Below are positions 1 through 10,347 of a stretch of 64,000 bases of DNA, in pieces. The stretch lies in assembly GCA_023614405.1 (NCBI GenBank), contig CM042688.1:379117331-379181330 (forward strand). Direction: 5' to 3'. The notes below the pieces were generated by a model. The model had not been told where the DNA came from. It made no database searches and worked only from the letters and a program-made list of their open reading frames with translations. Source of the DNA: Avena insularis (lineage: Eukaryota; Streptophyta; Magnoliopsida; Poales; Poaceae). The position numbers and the translations under genes were made by a program. The number at the start of each line of letters is the position of its first letter. Position 1 is the stretch's first letter.

Positions 1-12
1 CTCCGTCAGGAA

Positions 13-179
13 GTTAACTAGCATAGAAAGTGGGAGTTAACTTGTACACACGAGTGGAGTTAAGAAGTTCGCGAAAGTTAACTTGCACAGACGGAAGTTA
101 ACATTTATTATTACTGCTACAGACTGGAAGTTAACTTTGAAAGAAAATAAAGTTAACTCGTATTCGCGTGGAAGTTAAC
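13..179. repeat. Iterated GTTAAC motif cluster
   Basis: Seven perfect copies of the palindrome GTTAAC start at 13, 36, 77, 97, 130, 152 and 174, with a GTTAAG variant at 59. Most are preceded by GAA or GGA, giving a GGAAGTTAAC-like core. Spacing is irregular (20-41 bp), so this is not a simple tandem repeat. The rest of 180-334 shows no gene and no repeat I recognise. It may be the subterminal region of a transposon whose other end lies outside the window. Confidence 0.6.
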
Positions 180-451
180 AAGGTGTTTCTGCTACTCACG
201 TGAAAAGAAACAGGGGTTATTCAGGAATCAGTTCTTTTCTATATATCGATATTATTATTTAAGCTCAAGTATGTTCGTCGGCTGGGATTTCCGTCTGTCG
301 TTAAATAACACTTTTGCCCCTACCTATTTGAGGGTATTTTTTTGAAATATAATATATTACGCATGCAGGCCGCCTCATTAAAACCTTCCAGTCCCCTTAG
401 ATACCCTGATAAGGAAAAAGAGTGTGTCTGAAACCTGCAGACCCCAAAACA

Positions 452-2987
452 TCAAATAATTATATAGTTCAGGAGGGATTGGAGTAAGAAGCTAGGGGGT
501 TCATCGACCCAGTTACAATAAGAATTATTTAAGAAAGAAACTCTAGCTAGCTCGTGTGCAGCTTTATTGGCTTCCCTTGAACAATGCTGAAAGTGGACAC
601 TTCCAATCAATGAAACAATATCCACGCAGTCCACATAAATAGCAGTCGCTTCCGTCCACCATGCTTCATTACCAATATAGGCTTCAATCATTTCCAATGA
701 ATCAGATTCAGCGACAATCACATTGCACCCCCATCTGTTTGTAAGTTCCAACCCTTCTTTTATAGCGAGCGCTTCTGCCACCTTTAGCGATGCTACATGA
801 TCAATAACTTTGCTAGTAGCTGCTATGAACTGGCCTTGATAATCTCGAAGTAAAGCTCCCACAGCTCCTGCACAAGAATTTGCATAGAATGAAGCATCCA
901 CGTTTAACTTTACCTGACGAGGCTCTGGTTTACACCATTTAATTTCAGAGTTGATGCCTGGGGATTTAGCAACTGCACCTGCATTGGCAACAATTGTCAG
1001 AATATACATCTTACACCATGAGATTGGTGGGACATCCTCATTATGGGTACATCTCCTTCTAATCCACCAGAGGTACCATGCTGTCACCGACACGAGCTCT
1101 TTCAATCCAATGGACGGGAGGTTCTGGACTATGTTGTTCTGTCGGCGAAGGAGGATCTCGAGTGTTGCTAAACCCGCTCTATCTTCAGGAAGTACTTCCT
1201 CTATGATATTAGTAAGACCAAGGGCCTGCCACATATCTTTCACCTGTTGACATTGAAACAATAGGTGCCGTATATCTTCCGGTCATTGATCACATAGTGG
1301 ACATTCACTCGTGCCTATATGGCGATTGGCAAGGATGCACTTCAACGGTAGGATCCCATGCAACGCCCTCCACATATTTTTTTTAACTTTGCTCGGAATT
1401 TTCAGTTGCTAGAAGATTTTCCAAACAGGGTTGCTTGCTGATGTACCTAGGAGAGCCAATTGACTAGAATTGGAGCCGAACTGATACCTCCATTGAACAT
1501 GATAACCTGAACATACCGTATATCTCCCATGCTTCGTGAAGCTCCATGCAATGAAGTCTTCAAACCCTTGGGTATTCACCGGAATTTGCATTATGCGGAA
1601 TACATCCGTCTCATAGAAAATATCTCTCAGTAGCTCCTCGTCCCAAGCACCAGAGTATGGATTAATTAGCTCACATACCTTGGTATATATTGTCCCATTT
1701 CTTGGTGATATAATCATTCTATTTGGACTGCTAGGGATCCATGGGTCACGCCAAATATTGATTTTCTCCCCATTACCAACTCTCCATACATAACCTCTCT
1801 TAAATGTAGCTATACCGGCAAGGATGCTTTGCCATGTGAAGTTAGAGCCTGCCTTTGGACCAGCTGCAAGGATGTCATCAGTAGGGTAGTACTTTGCTCT
1901 TAAGACTTTTGCACATAGGGATCCCGGTTCGTTAATCAGCCTCCATACTTGTTTGGCCAACATAGCTAGATTAAAAGAGTGGAAATCTCTAAATCCCATT
2001 CCTCCTTCGTTCTTCAGATAGCAAAGCTTCCACCAAGCAAACCAATGCATTTTATTACTGTTCACGTCATCACCCCACCAAAATTTTGATATAGCATCCA
2101 TCATTCTTTTACACACTCCCTTTGGGATTTGGAATACTGACATTGCATAGACTAGGATTGCTTGGACCACCACTTTCAAAAGAATTTCCTTTCCTGCAAT
2201 GGATAAGAATTTTTCCTTCCAACCATTAATGCGCTGAATAATTCTTTCAATGAAATGTTCAAAGCAATCACTTCTATCCGCTCCAACCAGTGCAGGCAAT
2301 CCAAGATATTTGTCAGAGAGTGCTTCCGTATCAATATGTAAAGCTTCACAAATTTCTGCTCTCAAGATAGCATGAGTATTTGGAGAAAAATAAATACTTG
2401 ATTTAGCTAAGCTCACCATTTGGCCCAAATTTGTACAGTAAGTATCCAGAACCCGTTGTAAGGAAGTTGCATTATTCATATCAACTTTCATGAGGATAAG
2501 AGAATCATCAGCAAATAGTAGATGTGAGACTGATGGTGCATTTCTGCACACACTTACCCCATCGATGCCACCAACTTCTTCTTCATAGAACAATAAACTA
2601 GATAATCCGTCCGCACATAAGAGGAACAAATAAGGGGAAAGTGGATCCCCCTGGCGAAGACCTCTAGTTGGGATGAACATATTAGTCTCCTCTGAGTTGA
2701 ACCTTACCTGATATCTAACTGAGCTAACACAAGCCATCATAACTGTAATCCATCTTTCAGCAAATCCCAACTTCCTCATCATACTCTCCAAAAAGGTCCA
2801 CTCAACTCGGTCATATGCTTTATGCATGTCCAGCTTCACAGCACATGCTCCAGAAGTACCAGATCTTTTATTCTTAATAGTATGAATACTCTCATAGGCC
2901 ACTAAAACATTATCTACAATTAACCGACCTGGAAAAAACGCACTTTGCATTGGAGAAATAATCTCCGGTAAAATCTCCTTGAGCCGA
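452..2987 (-). pseudogene. LINE ORF2: reverse transcriptase core, zf-RVT and RNase H
   Basis: Starting from the high-coordinate end, the frame reads the RT motifs [39 protein letters not shown] and [14 protein letters not shown] is the catalytic pair of plant LINE RTs, and QGDPLSP is diagnostic of non-LTR RTs. The long C-terminal region includes [23 protein letters not shown], typical of grass LINEs. Downstream lie a zf-RVT segment with CPLC and HLLFQC, then an RNase H-like domain beginning KLNVDASF with a conserved ESDS. The frame is broken by stops near 1407 and 1285, so the copy cannot make a full protein. It is joined upstream to the piece at 4590-5063. Role in the intact family: target-primed reverse transcription. 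Confidence 0.85.
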
Positions 2988-2992
2988 GAGGC

Positions 2993-4584
2993 TGATGGCC
3001 CAAAATATATCGAGCTCGTTGGGGAACCGCAAGAGAAAGGTATGATGAGTACAGCAGCAAGTTTTCCCTCAGTACGAAACCAAGGTTATCAATCTAGTAG
3101 GAGCAAGAAAACACCCCAAAGGTGTTGCTAGCTGAACGTTGGCAGGGCGCACTACCGGTGCCAGCAGCAACATGGAGACCTGCACAACACAACCACAGAA
3201 CTCTGTCCCCAACTTGCGATGAGGTTGACAATCTCACCGGTTTTGCTGAAAACAAAGGATTAAATGTATCGAATGGAAGGAAGTAATAGTTTGCAGAAAG
3301 TAAACACAAAGCAGTAAACGGTTTGTAGATTGAAAGTAAAAGAAAGGACCGGGGTCCATAGTTCACTAGAGGTGGCTCTCCTTAAGATAGATAACATGCT
3401 GGGTGAACAAATTACAGCAGGGCAATTGACAAACATCGAGAAAGCATACAAGCATATACTAATCATCTTGACTCCTTTGAGATTCGATTGGGCATTACAA
3501 TATTATACATAGACCGCCATCCAACTGCATCTATGACTAATAATACACCTTCAGGTTATCATTCGAACCCCCTCCAGTATTAAGTTGCAAGCAACAGATT
3601 ATTGCTTTACAAATTGCGTGTAAAGTAAACAATACGATTGTTTTATAAACAAAGGATTGTTGTTTTCTCCCTAGTAGCAACAACACATCTAGTACCTTGG
3701 AGATTTCTGTCACTTCCCCAGATTACTAGAGGCGTGAACCCACTATCAAGCATAAATACTAACTCTTGGAGTTGCTAGCATCTACTTGGCCAAGATAGCT
3801 ACTAACAACGGAAAGCATGCAAGATCACAAATAACAAAGACATGATAGAATCAATAATCAATCTGAAACAGCATCTCAATATCCATCGGATCCCTGCAAA
3901 CACAACATGCAGAATTGCAAATAGATGATCTTGATCATGAACGGAGCTCACAAGATCTAAACATGATAACACAAAGGAGGAGAACCAGCCATCTAGCTAC
4001 TACATGGACCCGTAGTCTAGAGATGAAGTACTCACGCATCACACCGGAGGCTTGCATGATGATGAAGAAGGTCTCCAGGGTGAATTCCCCTCTCCGGCAG
4101 GGTGCCGGGAAGAGCTTCAGATCCCTCCCGATCTAGTGATGGAGATGACGGCGACTAAAGACTCTTTCGTGGAATTTTGTTCGGGTACTTAGGGTTTCCG
4201 TATTAGAGGCAATATATAGGCGGAAGGAGAGGCCGAGGGGGTGCTGGAGGCGGCCAGACCACCCCCTGGCGCGGGCTAGGCCTGGCCGCGCGGCCAGGTG
4301 GTCTGGCAAGGCCCCAACCCCTCTCCGTCTCATATTGTGGCTCCAGATGTCCCTCGGTGAAATAATAACTTTGTCCTTTGTCCCGTCCAATTCCAAGAAT
4401 ATTTATTTTCTGACTTCCTGAAACCAAAAACAATAGAAAACAGGCAGCTGCCACTATGGCTCTTGTTAATAGGTTAGTCCAAGAAATCATATGAAAAGTA
4501 CTCCAAAGTGTGGACAAAACATAAGAAAGTAGATAAAACCAAGCACGAAACATCAAAAATTATAGATACATTTGCAATGTATCA
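2993..4584 (-). mobile_element. TGATAC...CATCA element inserted in LINE RT (solo-LTR-like)
   Basis: Read on the minus strand, the element starts TGATACATTG at 4584 and ends GGGCCATCA at 2993, 1,592 bp. It is flanked by GTCTC (4585-4589) and GCCTC (2988-2992), a 5-bp target duplication with one mismatch. Removing the element and one flank restores the LINE frame exactly as KMLVSRLKEIL. TG...CA ends, 5-bp duplications and an internal TATA-like site fit an LTR, so a solo LTR or a large non-coding derivative is the best reading. It has no convincing coding capacity. The same family recurs at 24620-25166 on the plus strand. I do not assign a family name. Confidence 0.75.
4211..4220 (-). promoter_or_regulatory. 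TATA-like site in the 2993-4584 element
   Basis: On the minus strand this reads CCTATATATT, just downstream of a GC-rich block. A matching CATATAAAAG sits at the same relative place in the second family copy (24983-24992). That conservation supports an element promoter; it is otherwise untested. Confidence 0.4.
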
Positions 4585-4589
4585 GAGAC

Positions 4590-5063
4590 AAGCATCTTAG
4601 AAATAATTTTGTATATCACATTACACAGACTTATTGGACGGAATTGAGTTACCAGCTCTGGGTCGTTAACTTTTGGGATAAGAACGACTGTGGTGTCATT
4701 CCATCCCTCAGGAATAAGTCCAATGTTCATTGCCTACAACACTTCTTGAGTGATCTCGTCACCATAGATGCTCCAGATTTTTTTGTAAAAAACCGCATGA
4801 AGTCCATCTGGACCGTGTGGCTTAAAACCACCAATGCTAAATGCCGCCTTCCTCACATCATCAGGCGAAAAGGGGGCCAGAAGTTTCTCATTCATGGATT
4901 GAGATACCATGGTCTGGATTTTGTCCATCATGGCCGGATCAATTTCTTGCACTTCAGACGTAAAGAGATTAGCAAAGTATTGCTGAATGAAAGGTTTTAA
5001 AGAATCAGTACCTTCAACCCAAGAATCATTCTCATCCTTCAACTTATTGATGAAATTCTTTTT
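4590..5063 (-). pseudogene. LINE ORF2 N-terminal RT segment
   Basis: The minus frame reads KNFINKLKDENDSWVEG, then FANLFTSE, PFSPDDVRKAAFSIGG and KPHGPDGLHAVFYKKIW. The last is the K-x-x-GPDG(L/F)-x-x-x-F-(Y/F) block that opens the RT domain in plant LINEs. After an in-frame TAG near 4733 it continues through [18 protein letters not shown] and [19 protein letters not shown] up to the insertion at 4584. The stop fits a CAG-to-TAG change. It is the upstream half of the ORF at 452-2987, interrupted by the element between them. Confidence 0.85.
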
Positions 5064-5066
5064 ACG

Positions 5067-5954
5067 TCTTGCCTATTTAGGGTATTACTTGCCCTAACAC
5101 CGCGAAGTGAACGAGCCACTCGAAAATCCCCAATCGGGGTAGAAAGGAGGGCAGGGGCGGCTCCGCATAGGCACAGTCCCAAGATCCTTCGGCTTCCGAT
5201 CTGTCGCGACCAATCTCTTCTACAGCGGATTTCAACGGGGTGGCACCGCAGATAGAGGAAGAACTCAACGGGAGCCATCTCCCAATCTGTCGCGACTGAT
5301 CTGTTATTCGGCTAATTTCAACAAGTGGAGGTTAGGTGGATTATTCCCAACGAGAGGCCGACCTGAGAACATGGCGAGGAACTCCTCTTCCATCGCCGCA
5401 TGAACAAAGTCTATCACAAGGAGCAAATCCTCACGCCTCAGACACCCTCATGGGATAGGGTGCTGGCAGACTACAAGATCGAGGTCGCCATGCGCCACGG
5501 CCACCATCACATGCAGCACCCTCAACACCGTAGCACAAGCAGCGCCCTCAACACCATCACAGAGATGAATTGGCAAAAGTTTGGGTCGCGTCCGTGGCAA
5601 TTTTTTAAAAGGGTTTAGAGGATTTGGATTGAGTTTGCTTCACCTAGTCTCAGGAAAAGAGAATGACTATGGCATTTAATTAAGAGGAATGAACAAATTG
5701 TGGCCTAGAAAGTGTGGAAGAGAAAATAAAATATGAAGCCTAGCACAGGATTTTCCAGATTTGCTGCCAATTATGGAGAGAAATTTGAAAGACATTTCAC
5801 AGCTCGGAACCTGATTTAGCGAGGAAGATGAGCCGCACGGGAAGGAACAGAGGGCAAAAGAAAGGAAGTTTCTCTCTCAGACAGGGGGTGGGTCCAAGTA
5901 TATTGGACTACTCAATCAACCTGCTTTCACAGGTTCTATCGGCCACGTGTATGT
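5067..5954. other. Unclassified sequence with an imperfect direct repeat
   Basis: No gene is supported here. The first 300 bases are GC-richer than the flanks and hold an imperfect direct repeat around CTGTCGCGAC (about 5200-5240 and 5286-5327, both followed by a TTTCAAC-containing tract). From about 5640 the sequence is ordinary A/T-rich intergenic DNA. Confidence 0.4.
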
Positions 5955-6084
5955 TTTCGAGTTTGGGGATAGAAATAACTCACTTGAGTTTGTCTAGGTT
6001 CGAATGTATCTATAGACTAAAATACGTCTAGATACATTTGAATCTAGAAAAATTCAAGTCATTTATTTTTGAACAGATGGAGTA
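5955..6084. mobile_element. Degenerate Stowaway-like MITE
   Basis: The arms CTTGAGTTTGTCTAGG...GTATCTATAG (5983-6015) and CTAGATACATTTG...ATTCAAG (about 6028-6058) form a long imperfect inverted repeat around ACTAAAATACGT. The right end, with GAACAGATGGAGTA, resembles the CTCCCTCYGTTC terminus of grass Stowaway elements (Tc1/mariner MITEs). The left terminus is eroded, so its limit is approximate. Confidence 0.65.
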
Positions 6085-6182
6085 CTTTTGGTCAATTAAA
6101 TTATATTTTATTTTTGGATGAATTTTCTCCATCTCTGCCAGACATTAGTTAACAAAAAATTGTTTGTTAATATGCCGTGTTG

Positions 6183-6362
6183 TACTCACTCCATCCCTGT
6201 TAAAAAGGTACATATTGTAAATCATAGAATCCCCAAACCCTCCACCTTCTAGACACAAAAACATTTAATTTCAATAAGCGAGAGCCAAATTAGTCCAATC
6301 AAAATAAGCCTAAAATCTAGAAATTTGCTATATGTTCCCTTTAAACCGGGACAAAGGGAATA
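6183..6362. mobile_element. Stowaway-type MITE flanked by TA
   Basis: The left end TACTCACTCCATCCC pairs with the right end GGGACAAAGGGAATA as an imperfect terminal inverted repeat; the arms extend through TTAAAAAGGTACATA and TATGTTCCCTTTAAA. TA lies at each border, the target duplication of Tc1/mariner MITEs. Length of about 180 bp is usual for the class. No coding capacity. Confidence 0.75.
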
Positions 6363-6592
6363 CCAACAATTATTTACTTTGCACGTAGCACGGCGACATT
6401 GGGTTCTTTCAAATTCTTTACATATGGGCATTTTGTGGTATCCGAGTGATCTGGGTAGCTTGACATTGAATCCGGTTTGTGGTGAAGTGGAGGAAATTTG
6501 CCTGCAGTGGATGAAATAAATAAGTAAAAGATTAAGACAAACTATGCGGGTCGATCAACTTTGGGACAACATTATCCCAAAATCTAATTCCT

Positions 6593-6613
6593 GCGCGCGC
6601 TCCATCTTGTCTA
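6593..6613 (+). repeat. Left inverted-repeat core of the MULE
   Basis: Begins GCGCGCGCTCCAT and continues as TTG-TCTA after one variable base. The reverse complement of 19295-19316 gives the same 13-base GC/CCAT block followed by a close match, while the rest of the window lacks it. This supports paired terminal inverted repeats. Confidence 0.6.
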
Positions 6614-6724
6614 GGAAAGTGCTCACCCCGCGCGTCCGTCCGATGCTCATCGCGTGGTAGATCGACTCCCTACCGAAGCGGCGCTACCCGACAAAATTCT
6701 GAGCCTGTTCAAACTTCGGTTCCT

Positions 6725-7045
6725 GTGTCAAAAAATTCCCCAACCCAGTTCATCTCCCGGCACCTCCTCCATCTGAGGCGATTTTGCTCTCTCTCTCTCT
6801 TGGAAATCTCTCTTGTCGCTGGCAACCAGCCCGCCGGAAAACTCATCGAGCGGGAGGCGGTGGTTCGCCTCCGTGTTCTGGAGCGGCTGTGCTGCATCGC
6901 GCTCGCGGATCAGGCCTTGTCTCCTCCCACACCCCAAGGGGACGATGCTGTCGATTCGGCCGGTCTGAGAGCAGAGGTCGTGGGAGAGCATCGTCGGTGA
7001 GGTCGTCCGGCCCAGCTTCTGGTGTACATGTTTCGATTTCGTCAG
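6725..7045 (+). other. Probable 5' leader exon of the protease transcription unit
   Basis: A GC- and pyrimidine-rich stretch containing CTCTCTCTCTCT (about 6787-6798) ends at TCGTCAG, followed by GTGAGTAC. CAG|GTGAGT is a near-ideal plant 5' splice donor. The segment has overlapping open frames on both strands, as expected of GC-rich DNA, but none resembles a known protein. I read it as an untranslated first exon driven from the left MULE end. RNA evidence would be needed to link it to the exons after 10348. Confidence 0.4.
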
Positions 7046-10000
7046 GTGAGTACATTAATCCCCATCTCCAATCGATTTGTTTGCCTCTACCTGCAGTTGG
7101 ATTATCATAAGCGGGAGAGTTTTCTAGGGGTTGTAGTATTCATATGACTCAGCCTAGTTCTTCGGTTGTACAGTATCGGGGTCATGGATTACTCTTCGTC
7201 GATTCGTGACACTGTGACATCATCTCTGAACAATGCGCTGTATCATCCACACAGCGCACACCCATCTCCGGCGCCGCTCCATCTAGACTAGCGATACACA
7301 TATGTCCACCGCGCGCAGGGTTGGAACCTTCTAATTAGCTAGCCAGGCTGTCTTTATTGCCCTCAGAAAAAAAGCACGCCGTCGTTTTCCATCAAGTGAT
7401 CCGGCTAGCTTGTTCTCCTCCGGCGATGGGAGATATGAACCAGCTCATAGCTTCCAAAAATATAAAGCTGAATGACAATGTCATGACGATCTCTGTGTCA
7501 TACGTGTGGGTGGACAGACCTCACTTCGGTTCGCTCCTAACAAAACAAAACTTGACGATGTTGGTGTTAAATTTGGTGTTAAGATTTCCTAAAACCACCC
7601 CTTGCCGGTATGATTCGGCGTGAGGACTACAGAATTTCGTCTGATTTCTGGAAGAGAACTAGAAGAGGATAGACCGAGAAACAGCGAGCAGAGTTGAGAT
7701 TCTCTTTACTTTCTTTAGACTTGGTTCTCTCGTCAGTTACAATGTTATGCATATAGCAGCTCACGGCTCATGTACAGCATGGCCTCTGGCCAACACACAC
7801 AGAGCTGTGACAAAAGCCATAGCGACATGCACATCATATCTGGTATTTTTTTTGTAAGCCAGAGTTACAATAATTAGTGCTAATTCATCTTAGGATGTAA
7901 TTATATATACATATATGCATGGTCTTGTGTCTCTAAAATGTAACTATAATATTCAAATTAGTACTAATTCATATCATGAAGTAATTACACGCTTTTGGTA
8001 CACGTTAGTTACATGTTTGTCAAATATGTAGGCTGTAACTTTTTGAATTTTGACTGTATTTTCAAACATCCTGGCCTAGAACCGCAAACTGCATTGTATG
8101 TTTGTTCATGAGGAGTTCTTTGCTAGAACAGCAAACTGTGACGTGTTAATGATGATTGATGCAGGATTGATTTCATACGAGGTTATTACGAACCGTTTAC
8201 TAGAATTTTCTATTCTTGGATGTTGTAGCTGATTTTTAGTGAGTTTCATGAATTTTGGTTCAGGCTAGAGTAGTCTGTCTAAAATGCTTACATGCATGGA
8301 GCGCTAGATGACCTTGATCGCTCCTGTCCTCTAGACATCATCACCTATAACTTGCTAAACTGACAAGGTAGTGCAGATTGGATCGTCACCTACAACTCGC
8401 TAAGATCGCTCCTGCCCGCATCTTATTATGTAACTTTTTTCGTTTTGACTGTATTCAAGCATCTCAGCCTGTAACATTTTTTAATATGCGGACTGAAACT
8501 TTGTGTGTCCAGCATGTACCTCTTCGCATATACACCAAAAGTTTGTGTATCTAGTCTAACTCTTTTGTGTATGTTGCATCTAGCATTTTTGCACATGGTT
8601 AATATGTAGACTAACTTCTTTCTTATTGATAGTATATAGGCTGCATTTATTTTTTTGAATTGATATCCGCTATAACTTTTTTGTCATATGTATGTAACTA
8701 GTATTTTGTTTCTGTATATATATATGCTTGTCAGTTTAATCGAATATAATTGGTTTAACTTCTACATGGTCTTTTGTCTTACATTTTGGAGCTGCACTTT
8801 CTAATTATTTTGATCCCTTTTAGCTGGTTCACGTGTACATTAGGGCATTGGATATGTTGATCCCTCGAAATCAAAATCGAAGTGAAATTTCTTCGTCCAC
8901 TTCAGTTTTTTCTTAGGGACCATGCTGTAGATCCCTTAAAATCAAAGTGAAATTTCTGCGTCTAAGGGCGGAATGGTGCTGCTGTAATATTTTGTTTTGT
9001 CTTTTTGTATCACAGTATGTAACTACAATGTCCAAATTTAACACTAAATCATTTCTAGGATGTAACTATCATGATTAAATTAGAACTAATTATAGGTACT
9101 TTTAGATGAAGGGGCAGTAATTTATTTTTAGGATTTTAGCCTGTAATTTCTGTCACGCACTGTAACGTTAATATCTAGCTTATAACTATTGATATCTAGC
9201 CTGTAACTTTTCATATCTAGCTTGTTAATTTTGATATCTGGCCTGTAACATTCTGTACCAAGTATGTAACTTATATTTGAAGTATGCACTATACCTTTTT
9301 GAATCCATAGCATATTTGTCGAGTTTTTACCATATATGCATATAACTTTTATCATTTTATTGGTCCACTTTTACAGTTTTTACCTAGCCTGTAACTTTTA
9401 CAGTTTTATTACACCTAGCCTGTAACTTTTACAGTTTTATTACACCTAGCATGTAACTTTTACAGTTTTAGTACACCTAGGCTGTTACTTTTAAAGCACG
9501 TAAGCTGTAAATTTTTGATATAGCCTGTAACTAAAACTTTGTGGAACTGTTGATATAGATGGCTGTAACTAAACTTTTTTGATATAGCCTGTAATAAAAC
9601 AAATTTTTGATATAGCCTGTAATTAAAAATTTAGTACAGTTTTATTACACCTAGCCTGTTGATATAGGTGGTTGTAACTTTTTTTTGTACTTGAATCCAT
9701 ACATAGCAACATCTCAAAAATTACAGCTATTCTTTTACTAGTGGTTGTTTCTGAAATTAGGTGTAGACTGGAGCAGTTAGTCTGAACTACATACGACTGG
9801 GTAAAAAATGTTTAGATGGTCTAGATAACTTCAGTCCTCTGTTGTGGCTTGCCTGCTCTCGCTGGAGATGATCAGTAGCTATTGCTAGACGTTGTCGAGA
9901 TCAGGTTTTTCTATTTTTTGAGGGATAATGTCGGGTGTTAGTAGCGACTTGGCCTAACCCTATTTATTTTCTGAAAACAACAAAGCAACGTCTCATCATA

Positions 10001-10347
10001 CATATGTGTATGCTGACAACATTTTTTCAGACCACTCACTTCTCGTCCCTTGTGGTATCCTGACGTTTTATATGCTTATTGGTTTAACTCTTACAGGGTC
10101 TATTGTTCTACACTTTTTGGATGTGCATTTTTCAAATTGGCTAGAAGTTATGGAACCCAATGTAAGAACATTTTGTGCACATCATTTTTTTTTGCTAACT
10201 TTCCCCCAGGTTCATTGTTGTGTTGTAGAAACAGCCACTCACTCCTAAAAACATTGGCAAGTCTGGGCTGCCGAATAATTATAGAAGGATGAAACAAAAG
10301 TTGCAGTTAAAAGTAGAGGTAAATGAACCAAATATACAGAAAGATAA
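7046..10347 (+). other. Long leader or intron region with TGTAACTTTT motifs
   Basis: No coding region is supported. The DNA is T-rich on the plus strand and carries many scattered copies of (A/T)GCCTGTAACTTTT or shorter GTAACTTTT, sparse from about 7900 and dense at 9120-9660. It may be one long first intron running from the donor at 7046 to the first protease exon. Alternatively, it is promoter DNA. Confidence 0.45.
9120..9660 (+). repeat. Dense AGCCTGTAACTTTT cluster 1
   Basis: More than ten copies of the 14-base motif AGCCTGTAACTTTT or close variants, all on the plus strand. At 9382-9474 three copies are locked into a 31-bp tandem repeat starting at 9382, 9413 and 9444, with ACCTAGC(C/A)TGTAAC as the shared start. 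Elsewhere spacing varies, so local tandem duplication has acted on a motif already dispersed. Confidence 0.75.

Larger units (their letters stand above)
335..5066 (-). mobile_element. L1-type LINE, 5'-truncated, split by another element
   Basis: Minus-strand order is RT N-terminal part (5063-4590), inserted element (4584-2993), RT core (2987 to about 1410), zf-RVT region, RNase H-like domain (about 1260-452), then a short 3' UTR ending in an A-rich stretch near 336. This is the order of ORF2 in plant L1-like LINEs. The endonuclease domain is missing, so the copy is 5'-truncated, as is usual for LINE insertions. The left limit near 335 is inferred from the A-rich tail. The right limit is where the protein homology stops, near 5066. 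Confidence 0.8.

Noticed and set aside
4133..4556. Minus-strand frames of 87 and 117 codons in the 2993-4584 element
   Set aside because: They overlap in two frames in the GC-rich part of a non-coding element and do not match the second copy at 24620.
6725..7110. Small proteins encoded in the MULE leader
   Set aside because: Five overlapping frames on both strands, none resembling a family; the strong donor at 7046 favours an untranslated exon.
9128..9355. Minus-strand repetitive peptide (SYRLDINSYKLDI-like)
   Set aside because: It is the antisense translation of the TGTAACTTTT motif cluster.
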